Shown: positions 11,401-22,439 of the stretch, piece by piece | Layout: the number at the start of each line of letters is the position of its first letter | How positions within the stretch are numbered: the first letter of the stretch is position 1 | Origin: Lepidostoma basale | Lineage: Eukaryota; Arthropoda; Insecta; Trichoptera; Lepidostomatidae | DNA: 64,000 bases | NCBI GenBank assembly: GCA_022606425.2 | Contig: JAHDVF020000729.1 | Location: 2,170,001-2,234,000, forward strand | Reading direction: 5' to 3' | The notes under the pieces: generated by a model | Database searches by the model: none | Told to the model about the DNA's origin: nothing | Seen by the model: only the letters and a program-made list of their open reading frames with translations | Program-made: the position numbers and the translations under genes

Positions 11401-14400
11401 ACCAGAAAGCATGATGCAAAAAAACACCGTTTTATTTAATTGTTATTTAAAATGACCTTCCATCAAGAGATTTTAGTAAAATCTTTCGATTATCTTAAAT
11501 ATTCATATTGATTAATTGTACGAGTGAATATGAGATTATAAGAAAAAACGACAACTATACGCGTGTCACGATGTAGGGATGTAGATTAACTTCGACAAGT
11601 AATTTAGACTGAACATGTGGCTATACATCGTTTATGTATTAATTTCTGGGGAAATGGCGTAATGGTTAGATAGTTTTTATTGTATCTTAAACAATAATGA
11701 AAAACTCCATATTCAAAAGAGAAAATTAATCTCGTCTCTCACATAAAATAGAAAGTAACAAAAACTAAAAATTTAATCTGTATTACCATAAATAAGAGGT
11801 CAGAAAGTCATTTCAAAATAATATAAATATAGTGATCCCAAATTAGTACAGTAATTAAATAATTAATAAATAATAATTTTACTAATTGAACACATCCGTT
11901 TTCTAGAAGTATTATATTTTATAGAAATTATATTACATTTTATGGAAATAACATGTTTCGCCTTGCTAAGCCATTTCAAAATGTCCATTATGTGTTTCGT
12001 CCTGCTAAAGCATTATCAACATAATTAATGTTTTTAATTGAAATTTCATGGTAGAAGTTCATTTTAAATAATAAAAACAAAAAAAATTATACAAAATTTC
12101 TTTATTAATATGTATTTAGTGTGCTTCCACTTGTGTTTATGTTCGACCGGTTTCGGCAGCTCGCTGCCATCTTCTGGTCAAGAAGATGGCAGCGAGCTAC
12201 CGAAACCGGTCGAACATAAACACAAGTGGAAGCACACTAAATACATAATAATAAAGAAATTTTACCTAATTTTTTTTTGTTTTCATTTCTCATTATCACA
12301 ATGTTTTGATAATGACTAAGCAAGGAGAAAAGTGTCATTCCAAGAAAATATAATAAAACTTCTAGAAAAGAGTATCATTTCAATATAGAAACATTCGGTA
12401 ATATTTTTTATTAAAGATTATTAACTTAGATCAATTTATTTTTGATAATTAAACTCTGGATATTACTAAGAGTGAACTTGAATTAGCGAATAACATAATC
12501 AGATTACCTTTATCGCCCCCCTACTCATTTTATCTAACCCCGGTTTCTCTGAAGGAAGTTTCGCAAATTATACTTTCCCTAAAAATACAAAGTCTTCTGG
12601 TACTGACAATATTAATGCATACACGCTTAAAGAAATTATGCCATACATATTACACCCCCTCACTCACATTGTCAATTTAAGTTTTAAAACTGGCATCTTT
12701 CCGTATGCGCTTAAGCACTCAAATATTATTCCACTTCACAAAAGTGGCAATTCTTCTGATGTAAATAATTATAGACCCATTTCTCTATTGAGCGTCTTCT
12801 CTAAAGTCTTTGAAAAACTTGTTAAATGTCGACTCTCCAACTTCATGGAAGAACATCACATACTTTCTGAAAATCAATTCGGCTTCAGAAAAAATCTTTC
12901 CACAGACTTAGCCATATTACAGCTCACAAATTACATAACCGAATCCCTCGATAGAGGAAATAAATGTCTGGCTATCTTTCTGGATCTATCAAAAGCCTTC
13001 AAAACGGTTTCCCACCATATACTCTTAGCGAAGTTGGAAAGAATTGGAATTAGAGGGATATCATTGGATTGGTTTCGATCTTATCTGACTGATAGATCAC
13101 AGTCCGTTTCTTTAGGTAACTTAAACTCTGATAGACTGACCTCCAAATTCGGTGTTCCGCAAGGAAGCGTGTTAGGACCTATGCTCTTTTTAATTTACAT
13201 TAATGAGCTATGTAGCACATCCTTCAATGGAAAAATCATCACCTTTGCAGACGACACTGCTTGGGTTTTTGAATCCAAAACATGGAACAGTGTCTATAAC
13301 ACTGCTAACCAAACTCTATCTTCTGTAAAGGAATGGTTGGACTCTAATCTCTTAACATTAAATTTATTAAAAACAAAATACCTCACTTTTAGTCTAACAA
13401 AAACAAACCAACCTGAGGCTGGTAAAAATCTCATTATTCATGAAAATCCTAATTGTACCCAGCTCACTTCGTGTTCCTGTCTTCCTTTGGAGCGGGTCAA
13501 TGGTATAAAATACCTAGGTATAACTTTGGACAATAACCTAAGATGGAATTCACAAATAACTTCACTCACCTTACGTGTTAGAAAATTATCATATGCTTTC
13601 AGATGTCTCCGAGAAATTCTAGACCCCAAGCTCTGCAAAGATGTGTATTTTGCCCTATGTCAATCTGTGATAACCTATGGGATCTTGAGCTGGGGCGCCT
13701 GCGCAAAATCTACAATTGACCCCCTAATTAAGTCCCATAAAAATATATTGCGCATTATCACCAGAAAACCCATTAGGCATCCATCGTCCATGTTGTTCAA
13801 AGAATATCAAATTCTTAGTATTCGACAACTTTACATCAAAATATCAGCCATATTCTCCAAATTTAAAATTTCGAATTCAAGATCACAACAGAACCGTCCC
13901 ACAAGATATTCCTCTCACCATAATTTCAAAGTTCCTCGCTGTCGCTCAGCTCGAGCCCAAAAGCAATTTGGGCTCGAGCAATCAATTAACGACACTAAGA
14001 ACTTTAAACGTGCTCTCACCAAATTTATAAAGGGGTCATCGTTAGACGTAGAAAACACTTTTTTCTTTTAGATTTAGTAATTTTAATTATATCTTCATAT
14101 TGTGATTACCAATGTTAGCATAAGATTACTAACAAGCCATTTTACTAACAAACCACCATTTTACTAACAATGCTACTAACATCATATTTTATGTAGTGGT
14201 CACGATACAGGCCATGCCTAGTGTGACAACTGCAGTCCATAAACTTTTTTGGCAAATTGTAAAATAAAACATGTAAAATAAATAAAATAAATAAATACGA
14301 ATTTACGTATTTGATTTCACATGGAGTTAATATTATTGTTCAGTCATCAATAAGTTAATTTAATAGGTAATGGTATCCAGGATTTAAAATCTTCCATCAT

Positions 14401-17400
14401 TAATATAAAATAATCCATCTTACGATATATGATGTGTTTCGTAAACACTGATGTAAAACTTATTGCAAAATAATTAATACGATTGCAAACTTTAGAAGTT
14501 TTATTATATTTTATGGGAATGAAATGTATCATTTTGCTAAGGCATTATCAAATGTGTCTCTACAACTAAAGATACCTTTTTTCTCGCCACTGGATTCCTC
14601 CTTCAGAGATTTATCCGCCAGCAACTGAATGAAATCATTGCGTCTGTAATAAAAAAAATCTGAATCATTTTAACAACTTAATTTATATATCAATATCACT
14701 ATTGACAAAAAAAATAAAAATTATATAATGTTAATTTCGAAATTGTCGCATTATCCGTCCATCCATTCATATTATAAATTTTAAATAAAAACACACTTAA
14801 GAAAAACGAAGAATTATGTTACTATCTAATTTGTTAAATAATATTTATTTAAAATCGTAATTTAACTCAAAAAGTTTATTATTATAGGTTTATACATCAT
14901 GCAGATACCCCGAAGAGATTGTTCGCTTGACGCATTTCATTTATAAAACTTATAAAAAAGGAAGGATGAAAGTAGAATAAATGCAGTAGAAATGAGATCT
15001 CTTAGACGAATGTGTGGATACTCTGTGTATGATAGAGTGTCGAATAAAAATATAAGAAGTGAATGCGGTGCAAATGATGGTGTCATGAACAAAATAATGA
15101 AAGGATCATTAAGATGGTTTGGACATATGGAAAGAATGAATGAAGAAAGAATGGTTAAAAAATTATATGTTTATGATGTAAATGGAACCAGAAATAGAGG
15201 AAGACCGAGGAAAACGTGGCACGACCAAATATATCAAATATTGAATGTCGGCCATGTGAGGAGTCAGAAAAATTGACGCGCGTGCATGACACGATGTATG
15301 AATGTTGAAGATGCGAGAGAAATCTGTCAGGAAAGAAAAGTGTAGTAGTCCATTATTTCTACCTACCCCTTCGGGGAGACGGCTTGATGGTTAGTTAGTT
15401 AGTTAGTTAGTAAAAAAAATTATTCCGTTTTTATAATAAATAAGAAGAACAATTCTGTAAATATCATTAAAATATATATTTTGCCTTATATAATACCTGT
15501 TAGAAGGATCTGAAATTCTTTTCTTCATCGTTTTTAGAGTTATGTCTGTGAGATATTTTATGGTCGCTTGGTTAAACAAGTTGACTGGAACATATTTTAA
15601 AATGGATGGACACAATAATAAAGTCGTTGTTAAAAGCACTCGTTCATAAATGGAAATATCCAAAAACCCTCCCACCTCCTGGAAAAGAAGAAAAAAACCT
15701 CATTTATCAATTATGTTGTAGCTTTAATAAAATGAGCACACTTCAATCAATTATTATTATTTTGTTCAATTGCTCTTTACACCATTACAGCGCGTCAAAT
15801 CAATGTAGAGGGTTTAGCTATTATATTAATTCTCATGACATGTGGTAGGTAGCTAATGTAACGCCATTTTATTATCATCTGAATTCTACGCCAGACCAAC
15901 GAAAGTGTGATAATCGGACTGCCATCGCCGGGAATCGAACCCGGGACCTTCGGTGTGGCAGTCAAAGTACTTACCATTTGGCCACTAAGGTTGTCAATTA
16001 TAATTTAATTTGTATAAATAAGTATTAATTGTTAATTTACCGTTTACTAAGTACTTGGTTTTAATACCACCCGTTATAAGAGATTTAAATTAATAAAATT
16101 TAACAGAAAATTTTAATTTATTTTTTCTCAAACAATGATGTAAAGCTTCATGTTAAATAATTAATACAAATGAAATGTTTGTTTTCTAGAATTTTAATTA
16201 CATTTTGGGTGAATGACATTTTACGCCTTTCTAAGGCATTATCAAATGTCTACATTAGTACTTTTGATATTACCTTAAAAAGGCTAAACATGACATTCCC
16301 ATAAATTATAAAACCTCTAGAAAACAGACGTTTTCATTTGTATTAATCAAAAAATGCAAAGTTAACGCTAATAAAATATTTCTTTGCATGTCGAGGAGGT
16401 GTAGACATAGGGTTTTTGCCTTTTATATATATTTTTTTAATGTTACGCCGTAAACACTGTGGAATTCCCTTATTAATTTTGGAGACTCTTAATATTAACT
16501 TTATGATTATTAAATAAAGTAGATATTAACAGTAATGAAGTTATGAGACCTTTGAAACATGTCGAAATAGATTAACTAAAAAGAGAAAAAATACAGCATT
16601 TCGTAATTATTGATTCCACAGTGGTAACGCCGTAAATGTATCAAATATCAGATATTTACAGTATTACGAATCCTCATTTCTACCATAAATTAAAAGTGAT
16701 AGAAACAGTATTTATTGTTTCTTCAATTATGATATAAAATTCAATAATTAATACTCAGTTTTATTTTATTTAAAGGAATGATGTGTTTTATATTGGTTTG
16801 GCATTATTAAATGTCATTTGCTAATGCCTTTGTAATGCAAAATGAAATATAATAAAACTTCTAGAAAACAGATGTTTTCATTTGATTTTGTTTAAACATT
16901 CATTTTGGATTGATCGAAGAACTTGCTGGGCATCAGAATCTGTATTCGGGACAACGTCTAAGGTAGCTCAGATCTAATGATCTACAGTAAGTCTGAAGCT
17001 TCCGAACTGGTAGTTTCCCCACACTACCAGACAATGCTAGACAGACTACACCACGCCTGTAAAAAATATAACATAAAAATTTCTATCGAAAAGAGCGAAA
17101 TGTGTGACCTTTTCCAAAACACCCAAAATATGTAACCTGGCTATAGAGAACCAACCTATAGAATAGGTCAGAACTCAGAACCTTCAGGCATCTAGGTAAA
17201 GACCTGGTTGGAAGAGTTGATCTGCGGGAAGAAAAACAAGCTCAAGGCAACTGCAATATCTGGTTCTGTAAAATTCACGATATAGAAAACCAAAAAAATG
17301 ATCATGTTTGGAACACTAGAAACACAGAGATATGTGAGGTTGGGGGTATTATAAGATAGAGTAGACAGCGAAGGAGCGAATGGCATGGTCATATCCAATG

Positions 17401-20400
17401 AGGTTGAGGATATTATAAGATAGAGTAGACAATGAAGGAGCGAATGGTATGGTAATATCCAATGAATGGATACCACAAGACTCCTTTATATTGCACTACA
17501 TAATCAACCTCACGGGACTCATCCTCGTGGAAGACCTCCTAAAATATGGAAAGACAGCTGGGAATCCACCTCATAGGAGGAGTAACCTTCTGGAGAACAT
17601 AGAGAGTCTGTGTAATATATAAACGTATTTACCTTCATGAATTCTGAATCCGAGTGCGCCAGAGATGCGCAGTCTATCCCAAAAGCGCAGCTCCCTATCA
17701 CTTGCAGCGAGTAACGGCTGGTAAATTGTTTCATTTCTACTTCTGTATCACCAACTAAGCAGAAAAAATAATAATGTAAATGCAAAAGATATATTTTTAT
17801 TTATTGTATTGATAGTAAATTATTAACCACTTGGATCGGTGTTATATTTATCTAGTATATTGAATACTTTGTCCTATACTTGAAATACGTATCTCTGTTA
17901 TGGTTCTAAACCACCACAAGGTTAAGTAGTTGATATCACAAGAGTAATAGATTGTTAGATGGGCAACGTAATACGTATAATTACCTGGTCTTTGCTTCAA
18001 AAACTGGACGGTTTGCAGACAACCTTGCTGTATCAGTGGGTCCATGCTGCGTAACTTGGCCGTACTGAATACGGGAGTTACAAACGAACGAACAGTTTTC
18101 CATTCTTTACCCTGAAAACCAATAATTAGACCAATGCATTATATTATTTCGATTTTTATTAAATTTAGAAGATACTTGGGTTACCGAAATTAGTAAATAA
18201 TTAATAACAAATAATAGAAAATGACACAGATGGTCAGAGGCATAGAGGTATGTCGGATAATTATCAGAGAGGCATCGGAGAATTCAAAACTTCAATACAC
18301 TAAAATATGGAAAAGTTTAAGAACAATAGATTATTCAAATTTAAATTCAAATTCAAATCTGTTACCTGCTGTGATCTTTAAAAAAATTATGTAACTTACT
18401 AACAAACTAACCATCACGCCGTCCCGCCGGAGGGGTAGGCTGAATGAATGGACAGCCACACAGTTCTGTCCTGACATACTTCTCTCGATTCCTCCACATT
18501 CACCCATCTTGTCATGCACGCACGTCGATTTCTCCGACTCCCCACGTGGTCGACATTAAATATTAATTTTTTTGATTGTGCCACGTTTTTCTCAATCTTT
18601 CTCTTTTTCTAGATACATTTACGTCTTTCACGCTAATATTGCAGACTGTTATATTTTCTTCTTTTTAATAATTACCTTTGAAATTCTTCTAGATTAGCCT
18701 TCACTTTTGTGTTGTGGATTCATATTTGAATAAATATAATTACACTTTGTATTACAACATTTTATTTCACTTAAAAATGTGTAAATCAATAAAGGTTACG
18801 TGTAACCGAAACATATGTGTTAAGTGAAATAAAGTGTTGTCATACAAAGTGTAATTTTATGTATTCATTACTTTTGACTTATTCACATTCATCATAAGAT
18901 CATTTCGCATGCATACCTCATACACACTAGTCACCAGGATTTGTTACGATCTAATTATTTTTCTCTGGTCAGTGTTTAAGTTCCAAAATAAATTTAAGGT
19001 CCAAAATACTTTACCAACTTTTAAACGGAAGAGCATTTTGCTTAGATACGCATCATCGTTGAAATCGACATCCCAGTTGTCCATGAAGTGGTCGAAGTCT
19101 TTAACCATGATCGTCTTTATAAGTTCTGGGTCTCGTATCATCAAAAAGGGAAATGGTCCCTCAAATAATCCTACAACGAATAATTATTACAATTAATAAA
19201 TAAATACAATTTAATGATGCGGAAAATCCATGCATGAGAGTAGAATGGTTAAAAAGTTGTACGCGAGCAGCGTGAGTGGGAAAAGAAGCCGAGGACCACC
19301 GAGGAAAACATGGCATGACCAAATTAATTAATTACTAAAAGGCGGCCACATTCGAAGTCGGAATAATCGACGTGCGTGCATGGTACGATGTATGAATGTA
19401 GAGGAAGCCCGAGAGGTATGCCAGGACAGGCCATTGTGGCGATCTATCATCTCTGCCTACCCCTCCGGGGAAATGGCGTGATGGCTAGTTAGTTAGTTAG
19501 TTACAATTTAATTATATTAAAAAAATGGTGAAGTTTAGTATGTAAATTTTGATAAATTTATAGGGTACCTACACTGAAATTCCCTAATGACGAATTTTAT
19601 ATGAAGTATCGAAATATTTTATTAACTTTTATATTATTCTTGGCATAATTATGGCATAATTATTCCAATTGGAATGTTTTTTTATAAGATTCAATTTTTA
19701 CTATGAATAGGTAAGAACCTGAATGTCATAAAAAATAGTACAATAATATTTTGAATATAAGATAGCGAGAGAGGAATTCTTTGATTCTTTCCGAAAGTAA
19801 TTCTAAATGCACTCAAGGCGCGTGCCCGAAAACGTTTTGGGTTATTTTTAATTTGATTCTGATTATTGTTGTATGACAGAAGTGTAAAAAATAAATAGAG
19901 AACAATTTAGTGTTGTTAATTTTATTTTTTTTACTCTTTACATTAAGAGTTAAAACTTACTGATTACGATTACAGTGAACGAAATAAAGGATGGAAAATC
20001 TTTGCTTCCGTGAATATTTCACGGGTTGTAACTTGTCTATATAATTTTCTAAATTATGTTTAATATTTTAAGTTTAGATGTAACAATTTGGTTAATATTT
20101 GCACTGATGAAGTCTTATGTGTCCCGAAACATGTTTGTTCAAATTATAATAAAATTTTGTGATCATAAAAAGTTTTTTTAAAGATTATTCAATTGTACAT
20201 ATATTTAAATAATATACATATCTATTAATGAATCGTTATTGACTGTTAATTATATAGTGTATAGTGCATGAATGAAATTTCCAAGATAGCCAAGATCAGT
20301 TTCGAATTTGTTTTATATCTTATTTTTTTGTAAGAGAAAATCATTTCTGAGGGAGCATCATAAATGTATCAGTTAAAAATAACATACCGACCATTTTGAA

Positions 20401-20631
20401 CCCTTTGAAGCGTTGATAAATGCTGAGAAGAAATTCATAGTAGGAAGTCTTCTGTAATATAACATCGCCAGCGTTTCCAAAAAATATAATCGGCTTGAGG
20501 TAGGGTACGCCCATGTTTTGGAAGATGTCGAAGGTCGCTGTGTAGTGGTAGTACAGCAGCACGATGGCCAACAGGACGACTAGGAGCCAGCCATTGGAAA
20601 GCAGGCCGGGCTCTGGCTTAATTGATTCCAT
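8467..20631 (-). CDS. cytochrome P450, CYP3 clan (P450-1), complete, 9 exons
   Basis: Heme-thiolate monooxygenase, expected on the ER membrane; CYP3-clan enzymes commonly oxidise xenobiotics and plant toxins. Exons (transcript order): 20388-20631, 19019-19170, 17985-18111, 17633-17754, 15497-15678, 14576-14643, 11085-11306, 9629-9874, 8467-8645. All junctions are GT-AG and in phase, giving 1542 nt and 513 aa. ATG at 20631 starts a signal anchor (WLLVVLLAIVLLYY, about residues 15-28). Visible motifs: WKTVR (136-140), I-helix AGFETS (315-320), ESLR (373-376), TERF in place of the usual PERF, and FGMGPRTCIG with heme Cys at 453. Introns hold LINE-A, SINE, MITE and a CR1-like LINE. A LINE ends only ~15-18 bp inside the intron after exon 4. 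The subfamily is not resolved; exon number and FGLGP-type heme loop lean toward CYP9-like over typical two-exon lepidopteran CYP6. Confidence 0.92.
8690..8962 (+). repeat. dispersed repeat and AT-rich intron sequence
   Basis: 8690-8800 is the forward copy of the CCTCAAGGGCGC repeat (compare 45820-45925). 8900-8962 (TTCCAAGCTGATGGGCCGGC, TACCGCAAACGCTCG) looks like a scrap of a LINE 3' end. All of it lies in the last intron of P450-1. Confidence 0.4.
8965..9480 (-). mobile_element. LINE-A copy, (TTAG)n tail
   Basis: Minus strand: MAVHNGVLLPTLMYRSEAWN, MRSLRRM, SLRWFGHMERMNEEKMVKK. The + strand left edge is GCTAACTAACTAACCATCACG. Stops and indels are frequent. It lies in the last intron of P450-1. 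Confidence 0.85.
9914..10145. mobile_element. Harbinger-like MITE, 232 bp
   Basis: Terminal inverted repeats AAGGCGGGCCACA / TGTGGCCCGCCTT are flanked by the 3-bp direct repeat TAA (9911-9913, 10146-10148). A TWA duplication is typical of PIF/Harbinger. The whole element is quasi-palindromic and has no ORF. Relatives lie at 23383-23646 and 46015-46870. It lies in P450-1 intron 7. Confidence 0.7.
10222..10380 (+). mobile_element. LINE-C 3' end (SYLGHVL family)
   Basis: The broken frame includes NIRD, then AEELFLTAQDKETFTTVIVN, matching the C-terminus of the longer copies at 38962-39500 and 59876-60345. It ends in a GAA-rich tail. Confidence 0.6.
10383..10505 (-). mobile_element. LINE 3' end with (GAA)n tail
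   Basis: The + strand starts with (TTC)n at ~10390-10412, followed by GATAGATCTGACGATCTGTG and CAGCTGTCCCTCCATCTC. Read in reverse, it is the end of an RTE-type LINE (W..SWE-like frame) with a GAA tail. It abuts the LINE-C copy tail to tail. Confidence 0.5.
10540..10855 (+). mobile_element. LINE-A 3' end, (TTAG)n tail
   Basis: It begins within the FEHMERM motif and continues through the GRLRKTWHNQ and CMDVEEAREVC equivalents. The final block has a small internal duplication (GGGTGATGGTCAGCCGGCG) before GTTAGTTAGTTAG. Confidence 0.8.
11440..12060. repeat. AT-rich foldback repeats and a LINE-A scrap
   Basis: 11440-11500 matches the sequence downstream of the hammerhead repeat at 48510 (TCCATCAAGAGATTT). 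11565-11675 is a much eroded LINE-A 3' end. 11690-12060 holds two facing copies of the CTAGAAGTATTATATTTTATRG foldback family. No coding content. Confidence 0.45.
12108..12246. repeat. near-perfect palindrome carrying hammerhead-like cores
   Basis: Two ~67-bp arms (TATGTATTTAGTGTGCTTCC ... and complement) meet around 12176-12181. Each arm contains, on its own strand, AGAAGATGG, hairpin GGCAGC/GCTGCC, GAAA, palindrome ACCGGT, then GUC. The minus-strand motif spans 12145-12176. The core has CAGAAGA in place of CUGANGA. A second head-to-head pair of the same family is at 22250-22439. Confidence 0.7.
12440..14300 (+). mobile_element. CR1/Daphne-like LINE, reverse transcriptase mostly intact
   Basis: An uninterrupted 477-codon frame (12638-14071) covers the RT: NNYRPISLLSVFSKVFEKLV, ENQFGFRKNLSTDLAI, motif A FLDLSKAF, motif B GVPQGSVLGPMLFLIYINEL, catalytic FADDT, and GIKYLGITLDNNLRW. 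Upstream (12468-12585) SLKEVSQIILSL reads in another frame, so one base is missing in the A run near 12585. The usual AFD of motif A is AFK. The element is 5'-truncated and ends in AAATA repeats at ~14295. It sits in P450-1 intron 6, antisense to the gene. Clade is judged by eye. Confidence 0.88.
14385..14565. repeat. foldback-family repeat
   Basis: It carries AGAAGTTTTATTATATTTTA, TGGGAATGAAATG and GCTAAGGCATTATCAAATG, the hallmark order of this AT-rich family, just downstream of P450-1 exon 6. Confidence 0.5.
14945..15411 (+). mobile_element. LINE-A copy, (TTAG)n tail, 94-codon frame
   Basis: 14992-15276 reads MRSLRRMCGYSVYDRVSN, SLRWFGHMERMNEERMVKK, NRGRPRKTWHDQI, NVGHVRSQKN. It ends GGGGAGACGGCTTGATGG plus GTTAGTTAGTTAGTTAG. 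It lies in P450-1 intron 5, antisense to the gene, and ends about 85 bp from exon 5. Confidence 0.87.
15750..15997 (-). mobile_element. tRNA-derived SINE, type A, nearly full length
   Basis: Minus strand: head with A box (TGGCCAAATGG) and intact B box (complement of GGAATCGAACCC), body with GGTCTGGCGTAGAATTC, and a type-A module ending in an ATT-rich tail. It lies in P450-1 intron 4. Confidence 0.85.
16120..16380. repeat. foldback repeat, ~260-bp inverted pair
   Basis: Left half: ATTAATACAAATGAAATGTTT, TTTTCTAG, GCCTTTCTAAGGCATTATC. Right half is its reverse complement with changes: CATGACATTCCCATAAATTA, CTAGAAAACAGACGTTTTC, ATTTGTATTAAT. This is a palindromic MITE-like structure with no coding content. 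A related single arm is at 16725-16905. Confidence 0.55.
16930..17620 (+). mobile_element. LINE-D (RTE-like) fragment with 64-bp tandem duplication
   Basis: Frames show an RT-like piece (RLHHACKKYNIKISIEKSEM) near 17045-17100, and later the family's 3' block (GGAAGACCTCC, GACAGCTGGGAATC, GGAGGAGTAACC). 17336-17464 contains a direct duplication of ~64 bp (ATTATAAGATAGAGTAGACA twice). The copy ends ~15-18 bp from the 5' splice site that follows P450-1 exon 4. Confidence 0.65.
18393..18700 (-). mobile_element. LINE-A 3' end, (TTAG)n tail
   Basis: The + strand starts TAACAAACTAACCATCACG and continues with the complements of the CMNVEE and GRPRKTW segments, then AATATTGCAGACTGTTATATT from further upstream in the element (an internal deletion). 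It lies in P450-1 intron 2. Confidence 0.75.
19228..19502 (+). mobile_element. LINE-A 3' end, divergent subfamily
   Basis: RMVKKLYASSVSGKRSRG-type sequence, then GPPRKTWHDQIN and a CMNVEEAREVC-like stretch. The 3' block is CTCCGGGGAAATGGCGTGATGG. The SSVSGKRSRG variant is shared with 35887-36420 and 40555-40936, marking a subfamily. It lies in P450-1 intron 1. Confidence 0.8.
20104..20135 (+). ncRNA. hammerhead ribozyme-like motif with bulged stem I
   Basis: CTGATGA, a stem II loop AGTCTTATGTGTCCC, GAAA, palindrome ACATGT, then GUU. Upstream ATTTGCA can pair with downstream TG-TT-CAAAT: two base pairs, a 2-nt bulge, then five base pairs. That provides stem I. The core is complete. Confidence 0.6.
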
Positions 20632-20639
20632 ATTAAGTC

Positions 20640-20942
20640 AATTGTGAAAACACCTGTCGAAATAAAAGTACACTTAGATCCATATCGAAAAACCCTGACA
20701 TTAAGATCAGCAGAAAAGTATTTTTTTTTCCTTTTTGTACAAATTATTTCGTGATATTTTTCAAAACTCTCCCTGCTTTTCTGTTTAAACCGAGAATTTA
20801 AATGTTTGTTCATATCTTTTTCCAATTACTATTTAGACGTACAATCTTAGTAATTTATATTTAACTTTTAAAAACTTTAGTTTGAATGTAATTTTTTCTT
20901 ATGTTATTTATTGTTTCGGCATTCACTTTGTGGTAGGACATG
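20640..20942. other. P450-1 upstream region
   Basis: About 300 bp upstream of the P450-1 ATG. On the minus strand a pyrimidine-rich TTTATTTCGACAG lies ~25-35 nt before the ATG and could be a 3' splice site of a 5'-UTR intron. I see no convincing TATA box. No gene or repeat recognised. Confidence 0.3.
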
Positions 20943-21145
20943 ATTAAATTGTAAATGAAACAATTGTTTTTCACCACTTGAGTTATATTTTATACGACTA
21001 GTTTCGGAAGCGACAGATGCTTCCATCTACAGGTTTAAATATATTTAAACCTGTAGATGGAAGCATCTGTTGCTTCCGAAACTAGTCGTATAAAATATAA
21101 AACTCAAGTGGTGAAAAACAATTGTTTCATTTACAATTTAATTAT
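20943..21145. repeat. ~200-bp palindrome with two hammerhead-like cores
   Basis: Arms of ~100 bp (GTAAATGAAACAATTGTTTT ... and its complement) meet at ~21040. The plus motif spans 21051-21087: CTGTAGA, hairpin GGAAGC/GCTTCC, GAAA, palindrome ACTAGT, GUC. The mirror motif spans 20996-21032. Stem I: TTTAAAC pairs with GTATAAA except at one position. A close relative is at 63335-63525. Confidence 0.7.
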
Positions 21146-21424
21146 TTCTTGACGTAAATTTGTTATTTGCCCGATTGTTTAGTTAAGATAGTTTTAAGTA
21201 ATTTTATGTATAATTTTTCACAATCTACAATAAGTATATTTACTGTTTAGAATAATGTTAAAAATAACTCATGTCAAAAATAGTGTTTAAAATAACTCAT
21301 TTCATAAATAGTGTTAAAAAGAACTCATGTCATAAATAGTGGGGTAACAGTTATAAGAGTCCTCTCACGATACTGCCATATTAAATCGTATAAATAAAAA
21401 ATAAAAAAATAATAAAAATAAGAC

Positions 21425-21790
21425 TTTTGTGCGACGGATTATGACATTTGGTATTGAATGCAGGACGAATACCACAAAAATCGCGAACATGTCATGAAAT
21501 TAAGACGCTGAGAAACATATCTGGCAAAAAAACTACGCTTTTGATTACGGAACTCGAGGATAAGGGAAATATGTGAGGTCGAGGATGTCGTTAGGTAGAG
21601 GAGGCATAGGAGAAGTTGTTGGAATGCAAACGTATGCAAAATTAGTATATCCAGATTCCCTCTCATTGTTTTTCAGTCAATTCTAAGGTAGACGACCCCC
21701 GGGCAAACCAACAAATACATGGATAGACAAATGGGAGTCGACCTCGCAGGTGGACAATTCCTCTCAAGAAACAGGCCACAATCACCTTGA
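21425..21790 (+). mobile_element. LINE-D (RTE-like) fragment
   Basis: Frames contain FGIECRTNTTKI, TLRNISGKKTT, and the 3' block GACGACCCCCGGGCAAACC followed by GGGAGTCGACCTCGCAGG. The order matches 56650-57110 in reverse, with many indels. Confidence 0.5.
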
Positions 21791-21999
21791 CTCTCGATCT
21801 GTCTCGACATTATTATCTTCGCTGGGCAAGATCTTCTTCAAATAGTTTTTTTTTTAAATTTTATTCATTTACAAGGGGACCCGACAACGCTTCACTGTTG
21901 ATATATTCGAGTATATTGCATACATAATATATAAATTAAACAAATACAATTGAATAGTCCATTGTTTTGGCCGTAACACTATGATACTTCAACATTATT

Positions 22000-22180
22000 A
22001 CTGTTAAAATATTACAAAAAATATTGTAAATATTAATAATAAAGATTACACGGTTAAAATAAACTTTATTGTAACACCTGATGATGCCAACATCGGTTGG
22101 CAAAACAGCCGTCGCGACACTCAGTTAATAAAAATAAATTGTGATATTATAACAGTGTTTTAAATTTTAACCGTTAATTC
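22000..22180 (+). mobile_element. Penelope-like terminal repeat with hammerhead core
   Basis: Same family as 1020-1200. The motif at 22078-22113 reads CTGATGA, hairpin TGCCAAC/GTTGGCA, AAAA in place of GAAA, CAGCC, GUC, then GCGACA. The G-to-A change in the GAAA box should abolish self-cleavage. Confidence 0.5.
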
Positions 22181-22249
22181 AATTAATTAATGTTTTTAAT
22201 GGAAATTTCTTGGTGGAAGTTCAATTTAAATGGAAACAAAAAATAAATT

Positions 22250-22439
22250 ACACAAAATTTCTTTATTATTATGTATTTAGTGTGCTTTCACTTGTGTTTA
22301 TGTTTGAACGGTTTTAGCAGCTTGCTGCCATCTTCTGGTTGTTAGCCAGGTTGACCAGAAGATGGCAGCAAGCTGCCGAAACCGGTCGAACCTAAACACA
22401 AATGGAAGCACACTAAATACATAATAATAAAGAAAATTT
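22250..22439. repeat. inverted repeat pair with hammerhead-like core
   Basis: Same family as 12108-12246, but the arms are separated by ~20 bp. The plus motif at 22356-22387 has CAGAAGA, hairpin GGCAGC/GCTGCC, GAAA, ACCGGT, GUC. Stem I is good: AGGUU, 2-nt bulge, C pairs with G, AACCU. The N2 retroelement is inserted at its right edge. Confidence 0.65.

Noticed and set aside
18783..18815. Additional hammerhead motif
   Set aside because: GGTTAC/GTAACC, GAAA and ACATATGT are present, but there is no CUGANGA box and G follows the palindrome. It is too incomplete to count.
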